Origin: CAIKLP01 sp039798705
GTDB lineage: Bacteria > Bacteroidota > Bacteroidia > Sphingobacteriales > Sphingobacteriaceae
Length of the DNA: 16,077 nt
Direction of reading: 5' to 3'
Assembly: GCA_039798705.1 (NCBI GenBank)
Contig: JBDKFN010000041.1
Coordinates: 1 to 16,077 of the forward strand
Shown in pieces: positions 6,735 to 15,054 of this stretch (positions are counted from its first letter, which is position 1; every line of letters starts with the position of its first letter). A program made the translations under genes and the position numbers. A model generated the notes under the pieces. The model saw only the letters and a list, made by a program, of their open reading frames with translations, did no database searches and was not told the DNA's origin.

Positions 6735-7925
6735 ATGGAACAGTCAATCAAAATAGGTACCCCACTAAGTAGTACTTCAAAAAAAGCCATGCTCTTAGGT
6801 TCTGGCGAATTAGGCAAAGAAGTTGCCATCGAATTTCAGAGATTTGGTGTTGAAGTAATTGCAGTAGATCGCTATGCTAATGCACCTGCTATGCAAGTTG
6901 CCCATCGCTCATATGTAATATCTATGTTAGATGGTGAAGCTTTAGCAGAAATTATCAGAAAAGAAAAGCCAGATTACATCGTACCAGAAGTGGAAGCAAT
7001 TGCCACTCAAACTTTAATTGAATTAGAACAAGAAGGTTTTACCATTATTCCTACCGCAAAAGCAACTTGGTTAACCATGAACCGAGAAGGAATCAGAAGC
7101 CTTGCGGCAAATGAATTAAAAGTTAAAACTTCTCCATTTGAATTTGCAGGTACGATAGAAGAATTTGAAAGCGCAGTTGGTAAAATTGGCATTCCTTGTG
7201 TCATTAAACCAATCATGAGTTCTTCAGGAAAAGGACAAAGTGTAATTAAAAAACAAGAAGATATTTTAAAATCTTGGGAATATGCCCAACAAGGTGGACG
7301 TTCAGGAAAAGGCAGAGTGATCATTGAAGGTTTTGTAGATTTTGATTATGAAATTACACTATTAACAATTAAGCATAAAAGCGGAATTTCTTTCTGTGCT
7401 CCTATCGGGCATCGTCAAGAAAATGGCGATTACCAAGAATCTTGGCAACCACATCCAATGTCTGCAAATGCACTGAAAGCGGCACAGGACATTGCAAGTA
7501 AAGTAGTAAATGCTTTAGGTGGTAAAGGTTTATTTGGAGTTGAATTTTTTGTAAAAGGAGATGAAGTATTTTTTTCGGAATTATCTCCAAGACCACATGA
7601 TACAGGCATGGTCACATTAATTTCTCAAGACCTTTCTGAATTTGCTTTACATGTTCGTGCCATTTTAGATTTACCTATTCCAAACATAGTACAACATGGA
7701 CCAGCCGCTTCAAGTGTAATTCTTGTTAAAGGAAATTCTTCAAATGTGAGTTTTAGTGGAATGGAAAAAGCGCTTGAAAATCCAAATACTCAACTAAGGT
7801 TATTTGGTAAACCCAATGTGGAAGGTGAAAGAAGAATGGGTGTTTGTTTAGCAAGAGCCGAAAGTATTGAAATTGCTAGAAATATAGCAAACACTGCTGC
7901 AGCAAATATTAACTATACTTTATAA
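6735..7925 (+). CDS. purT: Formate-dependent phosphoribosylglycinamide formyltransferase
   Basis: The 396-residue product matches PurT in length (about 392 in E. coli) and in motif order. It makes formyl-GAR from GAR, formate and ATP, the third step of purine synthesis, without a folate cofactor. An N-terminal nucleotide-binding fold shows MLLGSGELGKE (19-29). The ATP-grasp core shows KPIMSSSGKGQS (158-169) and, near the end of the catalytic domain, ELSPRPHDTG (about 283-292), which carries the metal-binding Glu and is diagnostic of PurT/PurK-type enzymes; the DTGMVTL continuation favours PurT over PurK. The protein is cytosolic. It has its own probable promoter after the upstream terminator and no link in function to the electron-transfer genes, apart from its formate substrate. 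Confidence 0.95.
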   Translation: MEQSIKIGTPLSSTSKKAMLLGSGELGKEVAIEFQRFGVEVIAVDRYANAPAMQVAHRSYVISMLDGEALAEIIRKEKPDYIVPEVEAIATQTLIELEQEGFTIIPTAKATWLTMNREGIRSLAANELKVKTSPFEFAGTIEEFESAVGKIGIPCVIKPIMSSSGKGQSVIKKQEDILKSWEYAQQGGRSGKGRVIIEGFVDFDYEITLLTIKHKSGISFCAPIGHRQENGDYQESWQPHPMSANALKAAQDIASKVVNALGGKGLFGVEFFVKGDEVFFSELSPRPHDTGMVTLISQDLSEFALHVRAILDLPIPNIVQHGPAASSVILVKGNSSNVSFSGMEKALENPNTQLRLFGKPNVEGERRMGVCLARAESIEIARNIANTAAANINYTL

Positions 7926-7979
7926 TTAAATTAAAAAAAAATACATATATTGTGGTATTAACACAAAAAAATAGAAACC

Positions 7980-8084
7980 ATGGCTAAAGAAAAATCACCA
8001 ACCAAAGAAGCTAAAAAGGAACCAGCTAAATCTTTAAAAGAAAAACGTGCTGATAAAAAAGCAAAAAGAGATAGTAAAAAATAA
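7980..8084 (+). CDS. 34-residue lysine-rich basic protein, unknown function
   Basis: An ATG at 7980 opens a 34-codon frame ending at TAA 8082-8084 and reading MAKEKSPTKEAKKEPAKSLK followed by EKRADKKAKRDSKK. Almost half of the residues are Lys or Arg; there is no hydrophobic segment, aromatic residue or cysteine, so a soluble disordered nucleic-acid- or ribosome-associated peptide is the simplest guess. It is 54 bp after purT and 6 bp before a strong terminator, which supports it as a real expressed gene, either read through from purT or from its own promoter. The family was not recognised; it is not ribosomal protein THX. Confidence 0.65.
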   Translation: MAKEKSPTKEAKKEPAKSLKEKRADKKAKRDSKK

Positions 8085-8090
8085 TATTTA

Positions 8091-8121
8091 AAAGGACTTT
8101 GATCATCAAAGTCCTTTTTTT
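8091..8121 (+). terminator. Rho-independent terminator after the basic peptide gene
   Basis: AAAGGACTTTGAT (8091-8103) and ATCAAAGTCCTTT (8105-8117) form a near-perfect palindrome; the inner pairs open to form the loop. Seven T follow at 8115-8121. Confidence 0.9.
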
Positions 8122-8273
8122 ATCAATGTATATAGGCATTTCAGCGTATTTACGGTTATATCAGCTTATTATAATAGTTACAATAATCTGATTATCAAAT
8201 AATTACACTTATTTTTTACTATATATAAAATGATAAATATTTATTAAATTAGTGCAAACAAAAAATCATTGTT
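8122..8273. other. AT-rich intergenic spacer without recognisable gene
   Basis: This spacer between the basic peptide terminator and the coiled-coil gene holds only AT-rich sequence and the weak -7 candidate TAAATTAG at 8245-8252. No operator, RNA structure or short frame with a plausible start could be supported. Confidence 0.4.
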
Positions 8274-9017
8274 ATGAAAAAATTACTTTCACTCATCTTG
8301 GTTGTATGCCTTAGCTTTGTTGTAAACAAAGGCTTTGGTCAATTTCAATCAAAACCAATTGGCAGTCCAAGTCAAGCTCCTAAACCAGTAACTACAACAA
8401 CAACTGTTGCAGCAGGTCCAGCAGCGGCAGGTAAATCCGTTCAAAAACTTCCTTCTCCATATTTATTGAAAAAAGATTTTGAAGAAAAAATTGCAGGCAT
8501 TGAAGGCGCAGCCAATTCAGCTAAAAAAGCAACAAATAGTTTAAGATCTGAAATTGAAGGTAAGTTCGAAGCCATTCAAGAATTAAATACTAAAATGTCA
8601 AGTGTAGAAGAAATTCTAAACTCAGCTAATTTTAAAATTGCAACCACAAATGATTCATTGAAATTAACACAAACTTCAATTGAAGAATTTAGAGCAGATA
8701 CAGAAGCTAAATTAAAAGCTTTAGAAAAAGCAGATAAGCAATTCATGTATGCCTATGCTGGCATAGGTTTGGCCTTAGTTTTAGTGATTGTTGTTTTCAT
8801 TGTTATGAATTCAAAAATCAATGCTTTGAAAAATACTATTTCAGAACAAGCTGAAGAAATCAATAAAAAAGTACACGATGATCTTCACCATGCACAAACT
8901 AAAATGAGCAGAGATATCAGCCATGCAAAATCTGATATGAACCACAAATTTGAAGCTGAAAAAACTGCCGTAGCAGAACAAATTCAATCCATACTTGATC
9001 AAATTAACAAAGCTTAA
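8274..9017 (+). CDS. Secreted/membrane coiled-coil protein, unknown function
   Basis: The 247-residue protein is not assigned to a family. It has a signal peptide (cleavage near KGFG|Q, residue 22), a Pro/Thr/Ala-rich linker at 25-60, a long helical, heptad-like region at about 64-155, a single transmembrane helix at about 157-178 and a second charged helical region at 180-245 containing several His and Asp. With a cleaved signal peptide the first coiled coil would be periplasmic and the second cytoplasmic. This layout could link envelope and cytoplasm through coiled-coil oligomers. It stands alone between two terminators. A possible -7 element, TAAATTAG at 8245-8252 (one mismatch to TAnnTTTG), lies 21 bp before the start. 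Confidence 0.7.
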   Translation: MKKLLSLILVVCLSFVVNKGFGQFQSKPIGSPSQAPKPVTTTTTVAAGPAAAGKSVQKLPSPYLLKKDFEEKIAGIEGAANSAKKATNSLRSEIEGKFEAIQELNTKMSSVEEILNSANFKIATTNDSLKLTQTSIEEFRADTEAKLKALEKADKQFMYAYAGIGLALVLVIVVFIVMNSKINALKNTISEQAEEINKKVHDDLHHAQTKMSRDISHAKSDMNHKFEAEKTAVAEQIQSILDQINKA

Positions 9018-9034
9018 TTTATTCAAATAATCAT

Positions 9035-9080
9035 TTAAATAAATAAAGCCATTGCTCAAACAATGGCTTTATTTATTTAA
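9035..9080. terminator. Long symmetric terminator hairpin
   Basis: A perfect 20-bp stem pairs 9035-9054 with 9061-9080 (core AATAAAGCCATTG / CAATGGCTTTATT) around the 6-nt loop CTCAAA. The U tract is interrupted by A, so termination relies mainly on the very stable stem. It ends the coiled-coil gene. Confidence 0.85.
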
Positions 9081-9086
9081 GGAAAG

Positions 9087-9106
9087 GCTGAAATGGCCAT
9101 TTCTGC
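9087..9106. promoter_or_regulatory. Palindrome upstream of the methyltransferase-like gene
   Basis: GCTGAAATGGCCATTTCTGC is a 20-bp palindrome with one mismatched pair; its inner 14 bp (9090-9103) is perfect. It lies 76 bp before the next gene and just ahead of an AT-rich stretch. It could be an operator for a dimeric regulator; it has no loop and no T run, so it is not a terminator. Confidence 0.35.
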
Positions 9107-9182
9107 TATAATATTTAAAAAAATATCCTTATTTTGTGCGAAGTTTAATTTAAACAAATAATAAACATAACCATTAACCGCT

Positions 9183-9935
9183 ATGGCATTACAAGAAGAA
9201 TTTGAATCACAAGGTATTTGGCTTTTTAGATACAGAGGAAGCCTACCTATTATTATACTAATTATTGCAATTTATTTTTATATCCAATCTCAATTAAATC
9301 CAACCCTTAATTGTTTTCAATCTGAACAAGCTGTAGCATATTTTGAATATTTTTGTTTAGCCATTAGTTTATTAGGATTATACATTCGCTGCTATACTGT
9401 TGGACATACTCCAAATAATACTTCTGGAAGAAACGTAACAGAACAAGTGGCCGATACGGTAAATACTACAGGCATTTATTCAACACTTCGCCATCCACTT
9501 TATTTAGGCAATTTCTTTATGTGGTTAGGCCCTGCATTATTAACTCAAAACTGGTGGTTTAATATCGCTTTCGGATTTTTCTATTGGGTATATTATGAGC
9601 GCATCATGTTTGCTGAAGAACAATTTTTAAGAAAAAAATTCGGCAATATGTATACGGATTGGGCAGCTCAAACGCCTGCTTTCATTCCAAGCTTTAAGAA
9701 ATTTGTAAAACCTAATTTGCCATTTAGCTGGAAGAAAGTAATTAAGAAAGAAAAGAACGGCTTAGCAGCAACATTCTTAATTTTTGCATTGTTTAACATT
9801 GCTGGAAATTACGTTCAAAATAAAACTGCTTATAATGGCTTCTTTATTACAGCTGCTGTATTATCGTCAATTCTTTACATTATTTTAAAATATATCAAAA
9901 GCAATACCAACATCTTAAACGAAGAAGGAAGATAA
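9183..9935 (+). CDS. Isoprenylcysteine methyltransferase-like (ICMT/PEMT) membrane protein
   Basis: The 250-residue integral membrane protein shows the SAM-binding signature of the ICMT/PEMT superfamily: RHPLYLG at 103-109, then EEQFLRKKFG (145-154) and the YTDWAAQTPAFIP segment ending near 169. Hydrophobic helices lie at about 19-36, 51-70, 108-122, 124-140, 193-208 and 218-236. It would transfer a methyl group from S-adenosylmethionine to a membrane-embedded lipid or small substrate; bacteria generally lack prenylated proteins, so the named eukaryotic reaction should not be assumed. A DoxX-like gene follows after 3 nt, indicating a two-gene operon. Confidence 0.8.
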   Translation: MALQEEFESQGIWLFRYRGSLPIIILIIAIYFYIQSQLNPTLNCFQSEQAVAYFEYFCLAISLLGLYIRCYTVGHTPNNTSGRNVTEQVADTVNTTGIYSTLRHPLYLGNFFMWLGPALLTQNWWFNIAFGFFYWVYYERIMFAEEQFLRKKFGNMYTDWAAQTPAFIPSFKKFVKPNLPFSWKKVIKKEKNGLAATFLIFALFNIAGNYVQNKTAYNGFFITAAVLSSILYIILKYIKSNTNILNEEGR

Positions 9936-9938
9936 ATT

Positions 9939-10319
9939 ATGAAAAAAGGAATCATCGCTTATTGGGTATGCACCATTATCATCTTCTTAATGGAAGGTGT
10001 AATGCCTGCATTAACTTCACAAACAGAAATGGCAAAGCAAGGAATTAGCCATTTGGGTTATCCTACTTACTTTGGGAACATATTAGTGATTTTCAAAGTA
10101 TTGGGTGCGCTTGCATTATTATTACCTATTGTTCCAGCAAAAATAAAAGAATGGGCTTATGCCGGATTTACTTTTAACTTAATTTTTGCTTTCTTAAGCC
10201 ATGGTATGGTAGATGGCTTTACTGGTCTAACCTATTTTCCATTAGTTATTATGGTAATCTTGTGGACATCCTATTTACAATACCACAAAATATTTATTCA
10301 AAAAAATAGCGCTTTATAA
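9939..10319 (+). CDS. DoxX-like family membrane protein
   Basis: The 126-residue protein is predicted to have four transmembrane helices, at about 5-25, 46-65, 71-92 and 95-115. The segment GYPTYFGNILVIFKVLGALALLLP and the short length fit the DoxX-like family, found widely in Bacteroidota with no settled role. It starts 3 nt after the methyltransferase-like gene and its stop codon (10317-10319) lies in the loop region of the terminator shared with the convergent 2-oxoacid oxidoreductase gene. Confidence 0.8.
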   Translation: MKKGIIAYWVCTIIIFLMEGVMPALTSQTEMAKQGISHLGYPTYFGNILVIFKVLGALALLLPIVPAKIKEWAYAGFTFNLIFAFLSHGMVDGFTGLTYFPLVIMVILWTSYLQYHKIFIQKNSAL

Positions 10320-10333
10320 GCGCTATTTTTTTT
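10300..10333. terminator. Bidirectional terminator between convergent genes
   Basis: Seven A, then TAGCGC (to 10312), pair with GCGCTA followed by eight T (to 10333), with TTTATAA in the loop. The flanking A and T runs provide a U tract on both strands. The stop codon of the DoxX-like gene is in the loop, and the stop of the - strand gene (10332-10334) overlaps the hairpin end. Confidence 0.9.
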
Positions 10334-11384
10334 ACCTAAATTCTTCGTTGAGCACTTCAAGCGCTGCAGCACCAGGGCATAACAACGATTCGTCTAATGT
10401 ATTCAACGGTGTATCGGAAGTTTGAATGAGTGAATGTAAATCAGTTGTTTCTGGTTCAATATAAATTAAGCCAGTTAATATTTCTCCGTCTAATTTTGCT
10501 TGTTGCATGGCATTCATCGCAGACATTCTATCTTGTGGATTCCAATTTGTCGCTAATTTATTTAAGACTAAAGATGACCCATCATGCAGCTCAATATTCT
10601 TGCTCGATCCTGCTGCATATTCTGCACTAATTTCTTCTTGTAATGGAATAAAATCAACAGTTGAAGTAGCTTCAATATGTTCTCTTACATAATCGTATGC
10701 TTTAGTAGAGCCTGGGTTATTATTAAAAGTTACACATGGAGAAATTACATTAATCAAAGCAAAACCAGGATGATTAATGGCTGCTTTTATTAATGGTATG
10801 AGTTGTGCTTTATCTCCAGAAAAACTTTGAGCTACAAAAGATGCGCCAAGCTCTAATGCTAAACTTGGCAAATCAATGGCATGAAATAAATTTACTGAAC
10901 CAGCTTTACTTTTAGAACCCTCATCTGCAGTTGCTGAATCTTGTCCCTTCGTTAAACCATAGCAGCCATTATTCATGACTATGTAAACCATATTTAAATT
11001 TCTTCTAACCACATGCACAAACTGCCCCATACCTATTGATGCAGTATCACCGTCACCAGAAACTCCAAAATAAATTAAATCTTTATTAGCTAAACTAGCA
11101 CCTGTAGCAACCGATGGCATTCTTCCATGCACTGAATTAAAACCATGCGATTGGCTTAAAAAATATGCGGGTGTTTTAGATGAACATCCAATACCAGAAA
11201 GCTTTGCTATTCGATGTGGCTCTAACGCTAACTCATAGCACGACTGCACAATTGCAGCACTGATAGAATCATGACCGCAACCTGCACAAAGTGTAGATAG
11301 GGAACCTTCGTAAACTGTTTTAGTATAACCTAAATCATTTTTAGGTAATGCAGGATGACGAAATTTTGGTTTAATATATGTCAT
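10332..11384 (-). CDS. korB: 2-oxoglutarate:ferredoxin oxidoreductase, beta subunit
   Basis: The 350-residue subunit binds thiamine diphosphate and one [4Fe-4S] cluster. Cys33 and Cys36 (LCAGCGHDS), Cys67 (GIGCSS) and Cys217 (SPCVTFNN) are the four expected ligands. GDGD at 110-113, followed by MNNGCYGLTKGQ (137-148), forms the thiamine diphosphate/Mg site. With the alpha subunit it interconverts 2-oxoacid plus CoA and acyl-CoA plus CO2 using ferredoxin. The SPCVTFN motif and overall pattern favour 2-oxoglutarate, but related enzymes use other 2-oxoacids. It is the last gene of a three-gene - strand operon, 20 nt after the alpha gene. Confidence 0.88.
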   Translation of the reverse strand: MTYIKPKFRHPALPKNDLGYTKTVYEGSLSTLCAGCGHDSISAAIVQSCYELALEPHRIAKLSGIGCSSKTPAYFLSQSHGFNSVHGRMPSVATGASLANKDLIYFGVSGDGDTASIGMGQFVHVVRRNLNMVYIVMNNGCYGLTKGQDSATADEGSKSKAGSVNLFHAIDLPSLALELGASFVAQSFSGDKAQLIPLIKAAINHPGFALINVISPCVTFNNNPGSTKAYDYVREHIEATSTVDFIPLQEEISAEYAAGSSKNIELHDGSSLVLNKLATNWNPQDRMSAMNAMQQAKLDGEILTGLIYIEPETTDLHSLIQTSDTPLNTLDESLLCPGAAALEVLNEEFR

Positions 11385-11404
11385 AATATTTTAAAGCTTG
11401 CTAA

Positions 11405-13201
11405 TTATAAATTGTTGAATTGATGAACAATCATGTCTGCTGTTATTGGCATACCATCATAATTTAAAATAGATTTAACTTTTGAAGGATTACAATTCAA
11501 TTCATTGATCAATAAACTTCTCATTTGCGCATCTCTGTTTTGCTCAATTACAACAATGGTTTCATGAGATGCTATAAATTCTTCCACTTGATGATTAAAT
11601 GGAAAAGCTCTTAGGCGAATGGCATCAATTACAATGTTATTTTCTGCTAACATATCCATTGATTCTTCCGCAGCAAATAATGTCGTACCAAAAAATACAA
11701 AACCTATTTTTGATTTATTCTTTTCTTGATATAAAATTGGTGCTGGCACTAAAGTTTTAGCGGTATTCCATTTTAATTGTAACCGTTCCATATTTTGAAC
11801 GTATGCTCCACTGTCTTCGGTATATACAGCGTATTCATCTCTAGATGTACCACGAGTAAAAAACGAGCCTTTTGTTGGATGTGTTCCCGGATAAGTACGA
11901 TAAGTTACACCATCGTTATCAACGTCTAAGTACCTGCCGAATCGTCCTATTTTTTCTAAGTCTTCTGCATGCAGTACTTTACCCCTATTGTATTTTCTAT
12001 TATCATCCCAAACAAATGGTTCTGATATATGATCATTCATACCCAAATCTAAATCTGTAAGCATGATGATTGGCGTTTGCAAATGTTCTGCTAAATCAAG
12101 TGAATCTGCTGTTAAATCAAAACATTCTTTTGGTGTGCTTGGAAAAACTAAAACATGTTTGGTATCACCATGTGAAGCGTATGCCGCCAATGTAATATCA
12201 GATTGTTGTGTTCTTGTAGGCATACCGGTAGACGGTCCACTTCTTTGCACGTCTATTAATAATGTTGGAATTTCTGCGAAATATGCTAAACCTAAAAATT
12301 CATTCATCAAAGAAACACCAGGCCCACTGGTTGCAGTAAAAGAACGAGCTCCATTCCAATTAGCGCCTATCACCATGCCGATAGCAGCTAATTCGTCTTC
12401 AGCTTGCACAATCGCGAAATTGTTTTTTCCTGTTTTTGGGTCAACCCTATATTTCTTTGCATATTCTGCATATGCTTCAACTACAGAAGTAGAAGGTGTA
12501 ATTGGATACCAAGCAGCCACTGTAGCGCCACCATAAACTGCACCTAATCCACAAGCAGAATTACCATCAATTAAAATTTTATCGCCAATTAAATCTCTTC
12601 TTTCTAAACGAATAGGTAAAGGGTATGCATAGTTTGCTTTGATATAATCCATACCCAATTGCACCGCTTTAACATTTGGTGCAATGAGTTTTTCTTTTCC
12701 AGCAAATTGCTCTTTGAATAATTGTTCTAAAACATCAAACTCAATGTTCATGAGTGCTGCTAGCGCGCCTATGTAAATGATGTTTTTAAATAATTGTCTT
12801 TGTCTTGGATCTGAATATTCACGAATACACATTTCCATTAAAGGCACACCAATATAATTGATATCTTCTCTGATATATGCTTCAGGTAAATCCTTTGTAC
12901 TATCATATAAAAAGTAACCGCCCGTTTTGACACTTTTAATGTCATTAGCCATACTTTGTGGATTAACCGACACCATCATATCAACTCCTTCTCTTCGTCC
13001 AAGGTAGCCCTTCTCAGACACACGTACATCGTACCATGTTGGCAATCCTTGTATGTTTGATGGAAATATATTTTTAGGTGTTGCAAAAATCCCCATTCTG
13101 AATACCGCTTTTGCAAACAAATAATTTGCAGATGCAGATCCTGTTCCATTTACGTTTGCAAATCGAACAACAAAATTATTAATTAAATTATTTACTGACA
13201 T
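11405..13201 (-). CDS. korA: 2-oxoglutarate:ferredoxin oxidoreductase, fused gamma-alpha subunit
   Basis: The 598-residue protein joins an N-terminal gamma domain (about 1-190, starting VVRFANVNGTGSASANYLFA) to the alpha pyrimidine-binding domain, marked by YPITPSTS at 232-239 and ATSGPGVSLMNEF. The length is usual for gamma-alpha fused KorA. Its start codon lies inside the last codons of the upstream oxidoreductase gene (overlap 13192-13201), so translational coupling is expected. In cells with the oxidative TCA cycle it can replace 2-oxoglutarate dehydrogenase; in reverse it fixes CO2. The gamma domain has MGIFATPKNIFPSNIQGLPTWYDVR without unusual gaps. There are no cluster cysteine motifs in this subunit; the accompanying gene supplies the ferredoxin domains. 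Confidence 0.88.
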   Translation of the reverse strand: MSVNNLINNFVVRFANVNGTGSASANYLFAKAVFRMGIFATPKNIFPSNIQGLPTWYDVRVSEKGYLGRREGVDMMVSVNPQSMANDIKSVKTGGYFLYDSTKDLPEAYIREDINYIGVPLMEMCIREYSDPRQRQLFKNIIYIGALAALMNIEFDVLEQLFKEQFAGKEKLIAPNVKAVQLGMDYIKANYAYPLPIRLERRDLIGDKILIDGNSACGLGAVYGGATVAAWYPITPSTSVVEAYAEYAKKYRVDPKTGKNNFAIVQAEDELAAIGMVIGANWNGARSFTATSGPGVSLMNEFLGLAYFAEIPTLLIDVQRSGPSTGMPTRTQQSDITLAAYASHGDTKHVLVFPSTPKECFDLTADSLDLAEHLQTPIIMLTDLDLGMNDHISEPFVWDDNRKYNRGKVLHAEDLEKIGRFGRYLDVDNDGVTYRTYPGTHPTKGSFFTRGTSRDEYAVYTEDSGAYVQNMERLQLKWNTAKTLVPAPILYQEKNKSKIGFVFFGTTLFAAEESMDMLAENNIVIDAIRLRAFPFNHQVEEFIASHETIVVIEQNRDAQMRSLLINELNCNPSKVKSILNYDGMPITADMIVHQFNNL

Positions 13202-14979
13202 TGGCTTCCGGCTTTATTGGTTTTATAAAAAAACTTTTGCATATCCCATGCAGATGTTGGACAACGCTCCGCACAGAGTCCACAATGCAAACAAACATCT
13301 TCATCTTTAATCATTACTTTTTGAGTTGGCAATTTTGCCGAAACCAATAAATCTTGACTTAAATTTAATGCAGGAATATTTAGTTTTTGCCTTAATGTAC
13401 TTTCGTCTTCTTCGTTAAATGTAAAAGTGATGCAGGCGGTTGGACAAATATCTACACATGCATCGCATTCAATACATTTGTTTTCTGTGAATACTGTTTG
13501 TACATCACAATTCAAACATCTTTTTGCTTCTTTATAACCGTGCAAACCGTCAAAGCCTAACTCCACTTCAACCTTACGGTCTTTCAAAGCTATGTCTTTA
13601 TTTACTTGTGGCACTACGTAACGATTATCTGTTACCACATCACTATCGTAACTCCATTCGTGAATGCCCATTTTTTGACTGACCAAATTGACATATGGGC
13701 TTGGCCTATCGTTCAACGACTTTTGATTACAAAATAAATCTATTGAAATTGCGGCTTGGTGTCCTTGCGCGACAGCAGTAATTACATTTTTAGGTCCAAG
13801 TGCTGCATCACCTCCAAAGAAAACTTTTTCATTTGTTGATTGAAAAGTATTCTTATCTACTACTGGCATTCCATAGTCATCAAAAGCCAAACCTAAATCT
13901 CTTTCGATCCATGGAAAGGTATTTTCTTGACCAATTGCAATGAGCACATCGTCTGCTTCAATAAATACAGGCGCTTCAGCGGTGCTTACTAATTTTCTTT
14001 TACCATTTTCATCATATACCGCATGCACCTTGTCAAAATTCATTCCTTTTAGTTTTCCGTTTTCTACTACAAAACTTTGTGGCACATGACAATCTATGAT
14101 TGGAATATCTTCGTGAATTGCATCTTCTTTTTCCCATTCTGAAGCACGCATTTCGGTAAATGGACTTCTTACCACTACCTTTACTTCTGCACCACCTAAT
14201 CGACGAGAAGTTCGACAACAATCCATTGCAGTATTACCACCGCCCAACACAATTACTTTTTTCCCTATTTGATGCGTATGCTCAAACGCTACGCTAGCAA
14301 GCCATTCAATGCCTATGTGAACATTTGCCGCAGCTTCTTTTCTTCCAGGTAAATCTGAGAGGTCTTTCCCTTTTGGTGCACCGGTACCTATAAATACCGC
14401 ATCATATTTTTGATCGATAATTTCTTTTAGACTTTTAACATATGTATTGAAATGTGTTTCAATTCCCATATTCAACACAAAACCTACTTCCTCATCCAAT
14501 ACGGCATCTGGTAAACGAAAAGATGGGATTTGACTTCGCATCATTCCACCACCTTTTTGTTGGTTATCGTATAAGTCTATTGAATAACCTAGAGGCGCTA
14601 AATCCCTTGCTACGGTTAATGATGAAGGACCTCCACCAATTAAAGCAATGCGTTTACCATTTTTTTCAGTAGGAATAACTGGCATCAAATCGTTAACGTC
14701 AGATTTATGATCTGCTGCTACGCGCTTTAGTCGGCAAATAGCAACGGGTTCTTCTTCTACCCTTCCTCTTCTACATGCAGGTTCACAAGGCCTATCACAG
14801 GTTCTTCCTAAAACTCCAGGAAAAACGTTCGACTCCCAATTGATCATATAGGCTTCTGTGTATTTACCAGCAGCTATTAATCGAATGTATTCAGGAACAG
14901 GTGTGTGGGCTGGACAAGCATATTGACAATCTACCACCTTGTGGTAATATTCAGGATCTTTGATGTTTGTAGGTTCCAA
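13192..14979 (-). CDS. GltD-like FAD/NAD(P) oxidoreductase with C-terminal ferredoxin domain
   Basis: The 595-residue protein has three parts. An N-terminal cluster domain has Cys18, Cys22, Cys61, Cys65 and Cys69 (CDRPCEPACRRG), as in the glutamate synthase small subunit and NfnB. A two-dinucleotide-fold flavoprotein core has an FAD motif (IALIGGGPSS, 111-120), an NAD(P) motif (VIVLGGGNTAMD, 242-253) and FFGGDAA (387-393). A C-terminal part has Cys488/491, Cys502/505/508/512 (KCIECDACVDICP), Cys516 and Cys563/566/569/573 (CLHCGLCAERCP), an apparent 2[4Fe-4S] ferredoxin. No gltB is present, and it overlaps korA by 10 nt, so its partner is more likely the 2-oxoacid oxidoreductase, with the ferredoxin domain passing electrons to or from NAD(P)H. 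NADPH preference (Arg259, Arg260 and Arg271 near the pocket) is inferred. A role as plain GltD is less likely. Confidence 0.85.
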   Translation of the reverse strand: MEPTNIKDPEYYHKVVDCQYACPAHTPVPEYIRLIAAGKYTEAYMINWESNVFPGVLGRTCDRPCEPACRRGRVEEEPVAICRLKRVAADHKSDVNDLMPVIPTEKNGKRIALIGGGPSSLTVARDLAPLGYSIDLYDNQQKGGGMMRSQIPSFRLPDAVLDEEVGFVLNMGIETHFNTYVKSLKEIIDQKYDAVFIGTGAPKGKDLSDLPGRKEAAANVHIGIEWLASVAFEHTHQIGKKVIVLGGGNTAMDCCRTSRRLGGAEVKVVVRSPFTEMRASEWEKEDAIHEDIPIIDCHVPQSFVVENGKLKGMNFDKVHAVYDENGKRKLVSTAEAPVFIEADDVLIAIGQENTFPWIERDLGLAFDDYGMPVVDKNTFQSTNEKVFFGGDAALGPKNVITAVAQGHQAAISIDLFCNQKSLNDRPSPYVNLVSQKMGIHEWSYDSDVVTDNRYVVPQVNKDIALKDRKVEVELGFDGLHGYKEAKRCLNCDVQTVFTENKCIECDACVDICPTACITFTFNEEDESTLRQKLNIPALNLSQDLLVSAKLPTQKVMIKDEDVCLHCGLCAERCPTSAWDMQKFFYKTNKAGSQCQ

Positions 14980-15046
14980 TTTTGATTTTTTTTAAATCGG
15001 TAAATTTAAGCTGAAACATAACAATAGAAAGCGAAACAGCCCTAAA

Positions 15047-15054
15047 CAAAAATA
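15047..15054 (-). promoter_or_regulatory. Predicted -7 element of the oxidoreductase-korAB operon
   Basis: Read on the - strand this is TATTTTTG, an exact match to TAnnTTTG. Transcription would start near 15042, leaving a leader of about 60 nt before the ATG at 14979. A clear -33 TTTG is not present; an AT-rich TTTTAT lies at about the right distance. Confidence 0.45.

Noticed and set aside
12063..12536. 157-codon open frame on the + strand inside korA
   Set aside because: It is antisense to a well-supported korA with intact motifs throughout and has no recognisable domain or start signal.
13192..14979. Glutamate synthase small subunit gltD
   Set aside because: There is no gltB neighbour, the protein carries an extra C-terminal ferredoxin part, and it overlaps korA.
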